Assembly: GCA_963740945.1 (NCBI GenBank)
Contig: CAVUGE010000018.1
Location: 124,001 to 188,000, forward strand
Length of the DNA: 64,000 nucleotides
Direction: 5' to 3'
Source: CAVQBP01 sp963740945
GTDB taxonomy: Bacteria > Bacteroidota > Ignavibacteria > Ignavibacteriales > Ignavibacteriaceae
In this document: positions 26,876 through 36,444 of the stretch, one piece after another
How positions within the stretch are numbered: position 1 is the first letter of the stretch
How the letters are laid out: each line of letters begins with the position of its first letter
Notes under the pieces: model-generated
What the model saw: only the letters and a program-made list of their open reading frames with translations
Databases searched by the model: none
What the model was told of the DNA's origin: nothing
Program-made: the position numbers and the translations under genes

Positions 26876-29035
26876 TTACTGATACTCTATTTTATAACCA
26901 GGCACACCAAGTTGCGATAAAACAAAACCAATAACATCAACACTATAATTAACTTGCTTGTCAAATCCGTTTGCCCAATGCCCCCCTTCATAATCAAAGC
27001 TTAATATAACAGGGTTTTCCGAAGAATTTGCTGCGAGCATTTTTGCATAAAACTTTACAGGTTCCCAACTAACAACCCTTGAATCATTTGCTCCTGATGT
27101 AATAAGCTGTGCGGGATATTTAATCCCATTTTGAATATGATTGTATGCATCCATTTCAAATAAACTTTTAAATTCTTCAGGATTTTTATATGTACCGAAT
27201 TCATTTACATTCCAGATTCCATTTGGAGTATCTTCATCAATAAGAGCATTTAATGCACCAACCATGGGGACAGCAACTTTAAATAGATCAGGCCTTTCGG
27301 TAATTGCCCTTCCTATGAGAATTCCTCCAGCACTGGCACCACGACAAGCAATTTTTCCTTTACTTGTTATCTTATCTTGAATAAGATATTCGGCGCAATC
27401 TATAAAATCCCGCCATGTATTTGGTTTAGTCTGTTTCATCCCGGCAAGATGCCACTCTTCTCCTTTTTCCCCACCGCCTCTTACATGAGGATAAGCTAAT
27501 ACAACTCCTTCCTCGAGCTCAGGTAATTTTTCACCAATAAAAGCCGGATCTACAGAAATTCCATATGAACCATAAGCGTACATATCTACATAATTGTTCC
27601 CATCTTTCTTCATATTCTTTTTATGGATCAGAGAGAGGGGGACCATAATCCCATCCCTTGCCTTAAATTCTATCTCTTCTACTATATACTCATCAAGGAA
27701 TGATAAATTTATTTTCTGATTAACAAGCTGAATTTCTTTACTTTCATTTGAAATAGGATCAAAATAAAACTCTTTTGAAGGATAATTCCATGAATTTAGA
27801 TTATAATAAATACCATGCTGGTCCGGATATTGCCATAATGAACAAATGCCTGAATATGAGAGTTTAATTATATGTGTAATTTTGTTATCATCATTTAGAT
27901 CAACATATCCTAATCCGCATTTCATTACATCTCTTTCGTTGTAGTAAAGTTTGTCATCTGCAATAACTATCTGTTGAATATCGATGCTGCTTGAAGGAAC
28001 AATAACTTCAGCCGTAGATAAATCAGGATTTTCCAAAGGAGTCTTTAATACTTCTCCCTTTAATGAATTTTTTTGGGTCAGTACATACAAATATTTATTA
28101 TATATCCAAAGATTTAAAACTTTATCATTTTCATTAAAAATTTTCTTCCATACTATATTTCCTTTTAGGCTGGAAGTACTTGTTATATAAATATCACCGT
28201 AGCTTACACTCCAGGCATAACCAAAGCAACAGTCAGATAATAAGTCAGGTTCAACCCAAAGCCAATCATTCGGTGATAGATGTAGTTCAGGGTTATTTTT
28301 AACAGAAAAGATAGTTTTATCTTCACTCTGTGATATTCCAATCAGATGGCTGCATATAGTAAAATCGGAGCTAATGAGCTTACCGTTTTCAATTTTTGCT
28401 TTCATATAAATTATGCCCGAACCATCAGGGATGATTAAAGGCCAGCCTTCTATTTCTTTTAGTGTATCAGGCAAAACTTCTTTTGTTTCGGAATTAATAA
28501 TTACAGCATCATCAATCTCGCTTCCATCCATTGGAAATAAATCAACTAAAATTAAATCACCGTCTTTTGAAAATTCAATATTGTTTATATCATATTTCTT
28601 TTCTGTAAACGACTTATATTCTGCCGGATCAAATAAAACTTTTTCTTCATCGCTGCCCTTTTCTCTAATATAAAGTTTTCCCTGATTTTCAGGCAGTTTT
28701 GTTTTTTTGTAATAGTATTTATTGTTTTTTTCCCTAAAACAATCTATTACTTCACTCTCAATTGAAAGTGCATTTTTTACCATTTCGGTCAGTTTAGACC
28801 TGTTGGGTAAATTATCAAGAAATTTTCTTCCATATTCTGCATGTTCTTTCACCCACTCCTGCACTACAGCATTATCAAAATTCTGCATATAGCAATATGG
28901 ATCATCTATTTTCACACCGTGATATTCTTTTGTTTCAACTCTAGTATTTGCCAAAGGCGGTTTCTTAAACTGGGATCTAAGTGAAATAGTAAAAAGGAAA
29001 AGAAATATTATTAAATAACTAAAAAAAGGTTTCAT
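26876..29035 (-). CDS. Secreted prolyl oligopeptidase-family (S9) serine peptidase
   Basis: A 719-residue protein with an N-terminal signal peptide (about residues 1-22), a beta-propeller region and a C-terminal alpha/beta hydrolase domain. The catalytic triad is visible: Ser in CRGASAGGIL, Asp in SGANDSRV, His in YEGGHWANG. The oxyanion-side motif YAYGSYGIS and the VRGGGEKGEEWH stretch are typical of family S9A. It likely cleaves short proline-containing peptides in the periplasm or outside the cell. It has no type IX sorting domain. Confidence 0.9.
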   Translation of the reverse strand: MKPFFSYLIIFLFLFTISLRSQFKKPPLANTRVETKEYHGVKIDDPYCYMQNFDNAVVQEWVKEHAEYGRKFLDNLPNRSKLTEMVKNALSIESEVIDCFREKNNKYYYKKTKLPENQGKLYIREKGSDEEKVLFDPAEYKSFTEKKYDINNIEFSKDGDLILVDLFPMDGSEIDDAVIINSETKEVLPDTLKEIEGWPLIIPDGSGIIYMKAKIENGKLISSDFTICSHLIGISQSEDKTIFSVKNNPELHLSPNDWLWVEPDLLSDCCFGYAWSVSYGDIYITSTSSLKGNIVWKKIFNENDKVLNLWIYNKYLYVLTQKNSLKGEVLKTPLENPDLSTAEVIVPSSSIDIQQIVIADDKLYYNERDVMKCGLGYVDLNDDNKITHIIKLSYSGICSLWQYPDQHGIYYNLNSWNYPSKEFYFDPISNESKEIQLVNQKINLSFLDEYIVEEIEFKARDGIMVPLSLIHKKNMKKDGNNYVDMYAYGSYGISVDPAFIGEKLPELEEGVVLAYPHVRGGGEKGEEWHLAGMKQTKPNTWRDFIDCAEYLIQDKITSKGKIACRGASAGGILIGRAITERPDLFKVAVPMVGALNALIDEDTPNGIWNVNEFGTYKNPEEFKSLFEMDAYNHIQNGIKYPAQLITSGANDSRVVSWEPVKFYAKMLAANSSENPVILSFDYEGGHWANGFDKQVNYSVDVIGFVLSQLGVPGYKIEYQ

Positions 29036-29051
29036 AGTATATCTTTCTAAC

Positions 29052-29195
29052 TCAAGTTATGCAAGAATCAGTATTTTAAAGATGACATCTTTACTTTTTT
29101 CAAAATAAGGTTTATCTGAACTTATATTTTAGTAAAAAATTGAAAATAACTGTTCATTTTAAAGATATCATCTTTAGGTTTGCATAACTTCAGTT
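29052..29195. repeat. MITE-like dispersed repeat, copy 2
   Basis: Has the same layout as copy 1: AAAGATGACATCTTT at 29078-29092 and a one-base variant AAAGATATCATCTTT at 29161-29175, 83 bases apart. The outer ends are inverted repeats (AAGTTATGCAA at 29054 and TTTGCATAACTTCAGTT ending 29195). The core AATAAGGTTTATCTGAACTTA is shared almost exactly with copy 1. It sits upstream of the peptidase gene. Confidence 0.82.
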
Positions 29196-29341
29196 CCTAA
29201 CAATTAATTTGAACTCTCTTGATTTATTTTTAACGGAAAGAGACTTTTTTGTTTTATCAGGATAACCTGTTCAACCTTATAGAATAACACCGCTTGAAAT
29301 ATTTTGGACATTTCTTCAGATAGTAAATTTTTTCAAAACAT

Positions 29342-29941
29342 TTAATTTTTTGCAGCGTTTCTATCTACTTTGATTACTTCAGGCCAATGTATAGTTCCAT
29401 CAAGAATAAGTTTACCGGTGGAAGCAGTTTTATCAAAACTTCCCGAGTAATTTCCGGCTCCGGTAACTCCTGAAAGGCTTCCTGTCCCATGAATCAATTT
29501 ATATGTACCTGAAAAGTATAAAATATCCAATGTGTCTATTTTAACGAGAATGTTACCGATGAAGTCTTTACCTGCACCCGTTTTTACAGTACCGGATAGA
29601 GTACCTGTAATTCTATCTCCTTTTGCTGTTGTAATATCTAAGGAACCGGTTTGAGTAGTTGAATTAATTCTTGTAAAAGAGAAAATTTTAGAATTGCCGA
29701 TACCGGTTACCGTTCCATTACCAATTATCTCAAGTATAGATGTATGTATATGATTTGAAAAACTACCCGATGATTGAAATGATCCATAAAAAGATTCCAT
29801 AAAAGGATTAGGAATTATAATAATAGTTTTTTGCAAACTGTTGTCCGAAATCTCCGGTACTGCAGAAACAGGATTTTCTTTTTCACAGCCGGTTAAAAAT
29901 ATTACCCCTAAAATGACCATTGCAAATAGTAAGTTTTTCAT
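29342..29941 (-). CDS. Lipoprotein with repetitive glycine/threonine-rich beta barrel-like domain
   Basis: The N-terminal signal MKNLLFAMVILGVIFLTGC ends in a clear lipobox (LTGC), so Cys19 should be lipidated. The mature part (180 residues) is rich in G, T and S with alternating hydrophobic residues (GNGTVTGIG, GRITGTLSG-like, GTGSLSGVTG, GNYSGSFD), a pattern of short antiparallel strands such as calycin or allene-oxide-cyclase-like barrels. That fold is inference. No catalytic motif is evident. It stands alone between two repeats or spacers. Confidence 0.7.
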   Translation of the reverse strand: MKNLLFAMVILGVIFLTGCEKENPVSAVPEISDNSLQKTIIIIPNPFMESFYGSFQSSGSFSNHIHTSILEIIGNGTVTGIGNSKIFSFTRINSTTQTGSLDITTAKGDRITGTLSGTVKTGAGKDFIGNILVKIDTLDILYFSGTYKLIHGTGSLSGVTGAGNYSGSFDKTASTGKLILDGTIHWPEVIKVDRNAAKN

Positions 29942-30155
29942 CTCAACCTCCGATTATAAAATTTAACATTTTGTCTGAAATGAAAATCGAAAATAAAAGG
30001 AGGCATCTCTACTAAATTTGTAACATTAAGTTTTCAAATTGTAACATTTGAAGAGAGTTTTCTATAAAAAAGATTTGTAGAGGTTTTAATTCGGTGTTTG
30101 GGTTGATTTAGGGGCTGTTAGACGGGTATTCCTTATCATGAAGCAATAAATAATA

Positions 30156-32357
30156 TTAAGAGGAGATGAACTTTTGTAAATATTCGGTAGGAGAGTATCC
30201 AAATAGTTCTTTAAAACAGGTAGCAAAATACGCCGGGTTATTAAATCCTACTTCATACCCAACTTCAGATATATTACCCGATTTTGTAAGCAAAAGTTTA
30301 GCCGCCTTATTTAACCGGTAAGATTTTATTAATTCATTCGAGGACTGTCCCGTAATAGCATTTAATTTCCTATGGAGCTGCATCCTGCTTAAATTTACTT
30401 CTTTTGCAAGCACATCTACAGAAAAATCTACATCAGAAATATGCTGTTCAATAGTATTTATTATTCTTGATAAAAAACTTTCATCGAAAGATGTAACTGC
30501 TATATCCTTTGGCTCTAAAATTATTTCTTTCCGGTACTTTTGCCGTAGCAGCTTTCTTTGGTTAATTAAATTATTTACCCTGGACTGCAATTCTGCAATG
30601 CTGAAGGGTTTTGTAATATAATCATCCGCTCCAATTTCAAAACCTTTTAGTTTATTATTAATTTCAGCACGTGATGTTAAAAGAATTACAGGGATGTGGC
30701 TTGTTCTTTCATCTTTTTTTATTTGTTTACATAGTTCAATCCCATCCATTTCAGGCATTACTACATCACTTATAATTAAATCCGGAATATTTTCATTAGC
30801 TTTTTCTATTCCATCTAAACCATTTGCAGATTCCAAAAATTTAGCAGGTAAGTTTAAATTTTCTTTAATAAAATTTCTTATATCATTATTGTCCTCAATT
30901 ATTAGAATAATAGACTTTTCGTCTTCGGGTGATTCATTTGTTTTAGTATCACTTGCTATGGAAGCTTTTACAGGTGAAACTGAAAAATCAATTTCAGCAT
31001 TTAACTCTTTATAAAAGTCTGCTTCTAAAGGTAGTGTAACGGTAAATATCGTCCCTTTTTTTTGTTCGCTTTCGACAGAAATAGAGCCGTAATGTAATTC
31101 AACCAATTCTTTAACTAGAGCTAATCCGATACCTGTGCCGGCAGAAATTTCACCAACTAAATTTCCGTGTTTAGTGAAGTATCGGTCAAAAACATTTTCT
31201 ATTATCTCAGGATGAATTCCAATTCCGGTGTCTTCAATAACTATATTAAACATTCTAAATTTATTTTTAACTGTTAACTCTTCGGAAATAGTTATCATTA
31301 CCTTTCCAGCTCTTTTTGTTTCAAGTGAATTGCCTGTAAACTTAATTGCATTTATTAATAAATTACTCAATATTTTTTCTAATTTGTCTTTATCAAAAAC
31401 CGTTATGAGGTTTTCAAACCCGGGATCGAATGTTAAATTAATATTTTTTATTTCAGCCAGGGGCTGAAATGATGCCGTTATTCCTTTTATAAAAGTTATT
31501 ATATCACTTTCTTCAAGTGTTAAATTTATTTTATTAGCTTCAATTGAAGAGAGATCAAGAAGCTGATTAATCAGTCTTAGCAGCCGGCTGGCATTTTTAT
31601 ATATTAACTTCAACTGATCGCTGCTATAATATTCAACTCCTCCCATTAATCTTTCCAGCGGCCCTAGAATTAAAGTTAGGGGAGTCCTTAATTCGTGCGA
31701 AAGATTCGTAAAAAAATTGGATTTTATTTTATCAAGTTCCTGCAGTTTTTCGGACTCTAACCTTGCGACTTCAGCCTCTTTTCTTCTTTCATAATTCGAA
31801 ACCTGGAGTTCGGAGTTTTTAATCAATTGTCCGGCCTGAACAGAAATTATAGAAAGAAGTGTTAAATCATTATCGGAAAAGGGTTCATGATTTTTTTTGT
31901 TTATCATCTGAAGGACTCCGATTATTTTCCCTTCAAACCAGATTGGCGAACTTATCAAACTCTTAATATGCTTTCTTTCCTCTTCTGTAGTTCTAAACCT
32001 TTCATCTTTACTTAAGTCCTTAATAATCAATGATTTCTTATTCAGCAAAATCCAGCCTGTAATATGTTCTCCGATATGGGGTGTATTCCGGACTTTGCTG
32101 TTATTCTCCTGTTTAATAAAGGTTTTAAAAACTTCCTTGCTTCGTGAAACTAAAAGAATAGAACCATGTTCAGCATTAACAGCACCAACCGTTTTATTTA
32201 GGATTAATTTAAGAGTCTGATCAATATCACCTGCTCCACCGGCTGCAACAGCAATTTCATTTAGGACTTTAAGTTCGTTTACAGCAGCCTGGAAATTATT
32301 AAGATCGTTTTCAAGCTGCTGAATTCTTTTTTCATATTTTTCAAACTTATTTTGCAT
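30156..32357 (-). CDS. Soluble hybrid histidine kinase/response regulator with GAF and AraC-type DNA-binding domains
   Basis: A complete two-component system in one 733-residue chain. Order: N-terminal coiled coil (1-30), GAF domain (about 30-185), HisKA with phospho-accepting His221 in SHELRTPL, HATPase (N-box NLLINAIKF, G1 DTGIGI, G2 GTGIGLAL; about 325-445), receiver domain with Asp531 in SDVVMPEMDG, and an AraC-type helix-turn-helix (about 630-733). Unlike classical hybrid regulators of Bacteroidota it has no transmembrane segment or periplasmic sensor, so it senses a cytoplasmic signal through GAF. A kinase fragment lies just upstream. Targets unknown. Confidence 0.93.
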   Translation of the reverse strand: MQNKFEKYEKRIQQLENDLNNFQAAVNELKVLNEIAVAAGGAGDIDQTLKLILNKTVGAVNAEHGSILLVSRSKEVFKTFIKQENNSKVRNTPHIGEHITGWILLNKKSLIIKDLSKDERFRTTEEERKHIKSLISSPIWFEGKIIGVLQMINKKNHEPFSDNDLTLLSIISVQAGQLIKNSELQVSNYERRKEAEVARLESEKLQELDKIKSNFFTNLSHELRTPLTLILGPLERLMGGVEYYSSDQLKLIYKNASRLLRLINQLLDLSSIEANKINLTLEESDIITFIKGITASFQPLAEIKNINLTFDPGFENLITVFDKDKLEKILSNLLINAIKFTGNSLETKRAGKVMITISEELTVKNKFRMFNIVIEDTGIGIHPEIIENVFDRYFTKHGNLVGEISAGTGIGLALVKELVELHYGSISVESEQKKGTIFTVTLPLEADFYKELNAEIDFSVSPVKASIASDTKTNESPEDEKSIILIIEDNNDIRNFIKENLNLPAKFLESANGLDGIEKANENIPDLIISDVVMPEMDGIELCKQIKKDERTSHIPVILLTSRAEINNKLKGFEIGADDYITKPFSIAELQSRVNNLINQRKLLRQKYRKEIILEPKDIAVTSFDESFLSRIINTIEQHISDVDFSVDVLAKEVNLSRMQLHRKLNAITGQSSNELIKSYRLNKAAKLLLTKSGNISEVGYEVGFNNPAYFATCFKELFGYSPTEYLQKFISS

Positions 32358-32432
32358 ATATAACCCGGTGATTATTAGTTAGTTAAATGCATTTTCAATT
32401 AAAACCAACTTTCCACGATGTTTTTGCTTTAA

Positions 32433-32705
32433 CTATATCTTTTCTTTAATTGATTCATGATTTTCATACTCATGAATATTGTATATTTTACATACATTAG
32501 GATGATTAATAGGGGAGGCCGTTTTGGCTTCCTTAATGAAACGTTTTCTTTCGTTAACAGAGCCGGAAAATTGAGACGGTAGAATTTTAAGAGCAGCAAA
32601 CCTGTCAAGTTTTGTATTGAGAGCTTTGTAAACTTTGCCCATCCCGCCTTCGCCTAACTTTTCAAGTATCTTGTAATGTAAATGTCTTTCCCTAACATTA
32701 TTCAT
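32433..32705 (-). pseudogene. Truncated Ser/Thr kinase (N-lobe only)
   Basis: Ninety residues starting with a Hanks kinase N-lobe: GEGGMGKVYKA, catalytic-type Lys in AALKILPSQ, then HPNVCKIYNIHEYEN. It ends before the HRD and DFG motifs, so it cannot be an active kinase. It is most similar to the 21530-23650 kinase. It is probably a decayed gene left by duplication; a short regulatory product cannot be excluded. Confidence 0.8.
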
Positions 32706-33030
32706 CTCAGGTATAATATAATATCTTGAAGAGAACTATTACTTATTTTGTTTAATTAAATGTGGAACCTACGGGAAAGTATGTTTTTAACAATTATGCT
32801 AAATTTTTTTCATTATTCCAAATGTTTTTAGTACAGACTTAAAAAAATATTAATATGTAAGGCTCATCACTTTGTCCTTTTTTAATCTCCATACTTAAAG
32901 AAAAAATTATACTACTGTTATAATTCCGTGATAATTGATCTGCATATTGCCCTCAATTCTAAATTCTATAAAGTTTTTTCTAAAATTTATTAGTAGATGA
33001 TTTTACAATAACAATAAAATGGAGGTGACT
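32706..33030. other. Intergenic region between divergent kinase fragment and secreted repeat protein
   Basis: AT-rich and without coding potential. It presumably holds the promoter of the repeat protein. A good GGAGG site lies at 33020-33025. I could not pick a promoter with confidence. Confidence 0.5.
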
Positions 33031-35892
33031 ATGATAAAACAGGCCTATTTGTTAGTAATCATGTTTTCTTTTTTATTTCTCTCAAATACCTTGGCTCAAG
33101 TAGATCCCGATACGGCACAAAAAGCAAGTATTGATAGATTTAGTATGGAAGCAGGGCATCTATTTGTAAGAGATAAAACAAATGGACTTCCGGGTCCAAA
33201 TAAACCTATTGATTTTGACCAAGGACCGTTTATTACAAAAGGATTAGGACCACACGGAGAACATATTTCATATTATAATTTTGATATTCAATCGACCGAA
33301 CCCGCTCCAATTTATGTCCTATTTAAGGAAGGTGAATCTATGCCGGTTGAAGGACAATTGAATATTGTTAACGTTGTTCCCGGAGATACAGCATATAATG
33401 ATTTTTGGGAAGTACAGAAAGTAACCGTTCCGGCCGATTACATTGCAAATACCGCAACAAGCTATCAGCAAATAGTAGATTCAGGTTATTCTGTGGAAGA
33501 AACTTCCACTCTCGTTAATTGTCCGATTGTTCCTGATAGTTCAACGGCTAAATTAAGATTGACTAATGAAAGTACAGATTTGACAAGAGGATGGTACAAT
33601 AATAAGGTAGTCTATTATTTCAATTTCTCGGAAAAAGCGTTAATGACTGATCAAAATGATATGGTACCAATTTCACCCATCTATGTATCTTTCAATATCA
33701 ACCCTGATCAACCAGGCGGGGGACCACCATCCGGTTTTAAGACTGAAACAGCAACGGGAAGAGCACATAATGTTACAGCTACGATCCCTTCTGATGATGG
33801 ATATTCACCCATGTGGCTGGTGAATGTTTATGATAATGCAGATTTTAATAAAGTACATGACTTAATGTCTGCACAATCTGCTCATATTTTAGGAACAGGA
33901 ATAGCAAACGTTAACTGCCCGATAGTTTCGGTAGCAGCAGGTGTTAATCCGGATACTGCTCAAAAAGTAGCTATAGATAGGTTCAGTATGGACGCCGGGC
34001 ATTTATTTGTGAGAGACAATTCAAATGGATTGCCGGGACCAAATGAACCAATTGATTTCGATAGAGGTCCTTTTATTACTAAAGGTTATGGCCCTAGAGG
34101 CGAACTGATAGCTTATTACAACTTTGATGTACAATCTACAGAACCGGCTCCGATTTACGTTTTATTCAGAGAAGGGGACTCCAATCCGGTTCAAGGACAA
34201 ATGAATATTATAAATGTAATACCAGGCGATACATTATATAATGATTTATGGGAAGTTCAAAAAGTAACTGTACCTGCAGATTATGTTGTGAACAGCGTAA
34301 CAAGTTATCAGCAGATAGCAGATTCCGGTTATTCGATAGAAGAAACTAATATGCTGGTGAATTGTCCTGTTGTACCGGATGGTTCAATAGCCCGTATGAG
34401 ATGGAATGGAAATGATTTTGGTTTGACAAGAGGCTGGTATAAAAATATGGTAGTTTATTATTTCAATTTTTTTGAAAAACAACTGATGACTGATCAAAAT
34501 GATATGATTCCGGTAGAACCTATATATGTTTCATTCAATATTAATCCGGATCAGCCAGCAGGAGGTCCGCCATCCGGATTTAAAGTAGATGAAAGAACCG
34601 GGAGAGCTCACAATGTAGCAGGATCTATTCCGACAGATGATGATTACTCTCCTCTATGGATGGTAAATATATACGATAATGCAGATTTTGATATGGTTCA
34701 TGATTTTGCTTCGGCTCAATCTGCTCATATACTTGCCGAAGGAGCAGCTATAGTTAATTGTCCCGTAGTTGCCGAATATGAAAAAATTGATAGGTTTAGT
34801 ATGGATGCGGCACATTTATTTGTAAGAGATACTATGAATAAATTTCCCGGACCAAATGAACTAGTGGATTTTGATCATCCTCCGTTTATTACAAGTGGAT
34901 TAGGTCCTAAAGGTGAAAGGATATCATATTACAATTTTGATATTCAACCAAGAGAACCAGCTCCTATATATGTCCTTTTTAATAGTATGACTGAATCGCC
35001 TATAGATGGGCAGCATAATATAATTGACGTAATCCCCGGTGATATGGGTTATAATGATTTCTGGGAAGTACATAAAGTTATGGTTCCAGGAGATTATGTA
35101 GCAAATTCAATTACTAGTCTCCAGGGCATAAAAGATGCAGGCTACATGATAGAAGAAACCAAAATGCTTGTAAACTGCCCGGTTGTCCCTGAAGGCTCAA
35201 CAGCAAAAATGAGACTGACTAATGAAAGTCCGGATCTAACTACAGGCTGGTACAAAGGAAAAATTGTTTATTATTTCAATTTTTCAGAGAAAGCATTGAT
35301 GACGGATAATAATGATATGGTTCCGGAATCAGATATATATGTCTCATTCAATATAAATCCCGGTTTAGATGGCGGCGGTCCACCTTCAGGATTTAAAACA
35401 GATACATCAGGTAGAGCTCATAACGTTACCGAGACTCTTCCTTCGGATGGAGCATATTCTCCTCTATGGTCTGTTAATGTATATGATAATGCCGATTTCG
35501 ATATGGTGCATGATTTAGTTTCAGCTCAATCGGCTCACATACTTGATACAAGCATAGCCTATGTAAACTGTCCGGTTGTTAAAGTGGAGACTGCAGTTTC
35601 AGTAAAAAATGATAATTCCCTTATTCCCGAGAAATATTCCTTAACGCAGAATTATCCGAATCCATTTAATCCCTCTACTCAAATAAATTTTTCTTTAGTT
35701 AATAGTGAGAAGGTAACTCTTAAAATATATAACAGTATTGGCCAGGAAGTTGCGCAAATAATCAATCAAATTTTACCTGCAGGTAACTATACTGTTAGAT
35801 GGAATGCCGGGAACTTTGCGAGCGGAGTATATTTCTATAATATACATACTAATAACTTTACCGCATCTAAGAAGATGATACTTCTCAAATGA
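33031..35892 (+). CDS. Large secreted protein of three long repeats with type IX sorting domain
   Basis: Signal peptide (MIKQAYLLVIMFSFLFLSNTLAQ), then three repeats of about 275 residues (DNA about 33104-33942, 33943-34767, 34768-35595), then a sorting domain beginning SLTQNYPNPFNPST and ending KKMILLK. Each repeat starts near DRFSMxAxHLFVRD and splits into two related halves, each with a YYNF or YYFNF strand, PIYVxF and a closing VNCP[IV]V, so VNCP occurs six times. I start at 33031: GGAGG lies five bases upstream, while the ATG at 33019 overlaps that site. I recognise no named family and see no enzyme motif. Confidence 0.82.
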   Translation: MIKQAYLLVIMFSFLFLSNTLAQVDPDTAQKASIDRFSMEAGHLFVRDKTNGLPGPNKPIDFDQGPFITKGLGPHGEHISYYNFDIQSTEPAPIYVLFKEGESMPVEGQLNIVNVVPGDTAYNDFWEVQKVTVPADYIANTATSYQQIVDSGYSVEETSTLVNCPIVPDSSTAKLRLTNESTDLTRGWYNNKVVYYFNFSEKALMTDQNDMVPISPIYVSFNINPDQPGGGPPSGFKTETATGRAHNVTATIPSDDGYSPMWLVNVYDNADFNKVHDLMSAQSAHILGTGIANVNCPIVSVAAGVNPDTAQKVAIDRFSMDAGHLFVRDNSNGLPGPNEPIDFDRGPFITKGYGPRGELIAYYNFDVQSTEPAPIYVLFREGDSNPVQGQMNIINVIPGDTLYNDLWEVQKVTVPADYVVNSVTSYQQIADSGYSIEETNMLVNCPVVPDGSIARMRWNGNDFGLTRGWYKNMVVYYFNFFEKQLMTDQNDMIPVEPIYVSFNINPDQPAGGPPSGFKVDERTGRAHNVAGSIPTDDDYSPLWMVNIYDNADFDMVHDFASAQSAHILAEGAAIVNCPVVAEYEKIDRFSMDAAHLFVRDTMNKFPGPNELVDFDHPPFITSGLGPKGERISYYNFDIQPREPAPIYVLFNSMTESPIDGQHNIIDVIPGDMGYNDFWEVHKVMVPGDYVANSITSLQGIKDAGYMIEETKMLVNCPVVPEGSTAKMRLTNESPDLTTGWYKGKIVYYFNFSEKALMTDNNDMVPESDIYVSFNINPGLDGGGPPSGFKTDTSGRAHNVTETLPSDGAYSPLWSVNVYDNADFDMVHDLVSAQSAHILDTSIAYVNCPVVKVETAVSVKNDNSLIPEKYSLTQNYPNPFNPSTQINFSLVNSEKVTLKIYNSIGQEVAQIINQILPAGNYTVRWNAGNFASGVYFYNIHTNNFTASKKMILLK

Positions 35893-35928
35893 GACGCTTC
35901 CGATATTTATCGAATAATCTGTTATTGT

Positions 35929-35961
35929 GGCTGTCGAATTCACTTTAAGAATTCGGCAGCC
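35929..35961 (+). terminator. Stem-loop after the secreted repeat protein
   Basis: GGCTGTCGAATTC pairs with GAATTCGGCAGCC (one G-U pair) around a short ACTTTAA loop, 36 bases past the stop codon. The T tract that follows is weak, so it may act as a terminator or an mRNA-stabilising hairpin. Confidence 0.6.
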
Positions 35962-36156
35962 ATTATTGGTTAGGCGTTAACCCTTATTCTGCATTGATCC
36001 CTCGCTGCACCGGTTTTTAATATCTCACTATTAATCAAAAGTCTCAAAAGAAGATAAAGAATATATGCTTGGATAATTATATTTAAGAATTTAAGTGAAA
36101 CTAATCCGGCACAATAGTTGGATATTACATGATGTCAACTTATCTCTAACAAATAT

Positions 36157-36217
36157 TCGCTGGGGGATGGGAACAAAGGCTGCAGGAGCCAGGAGGGTGT
36201 TTCTATTTCCCCAGCGA
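36157..36217 (+). ncRNA. Compact three-stem hairpin, possible terminator or small RNA element
   Basis: TCGCTGGGG (36157-36165) pairs perfectly with CCCCAGCGA (36209-36217). Inside, GGAAC can pair with GTTTC (one wobble) and GGCT with AGCC around GCAGG. TTTTGTTT follows on the plus strand. The G/C-rich patch stands out in AT-rich DNA. It could be a large intrinsic terminator or a structured RNA; I cannot assign a family. Confidence 0.45.
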
Positions 36218-36255
36218 TTTTGTTTAACCGGTTTCAAAACCAAATTTAATTTGTT

Positions 36256-36400
36256 GAATTATACAGATGTAAAGATGACATCGTTAAAAAAGAAAAATTA
36301 CTTTCAATCTATTATTAAAATGTAAGTTCAGATAAATCTTATTTTTAAAAAATAAAGATGTCATCTTTTAAATACCGATTCTTCAAAACTTCTGTTAATT
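36256..36400. repeat. MITE-like dispersed repeat, copy 3 (inverted)
   Basis: Reverse-orientation copy of the element at 10318-10473. It has AAAGATGACATCGTT (36271-36285, one change from the palindrome) and AAAGATGTCATCTTT (36354-36368), 83 bases apart. TAAGTTCAGATAAATCTTATTTTT between them is the complement of the core in copies 1 and 2. It fills the gap between the repeat protein and the NFACT gene. Confidence 0.82.
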
Positions 36401-36444
36401 TGTAATTATTTAGATAAGCAATTAAAAATACCTGCCGGATTAAA

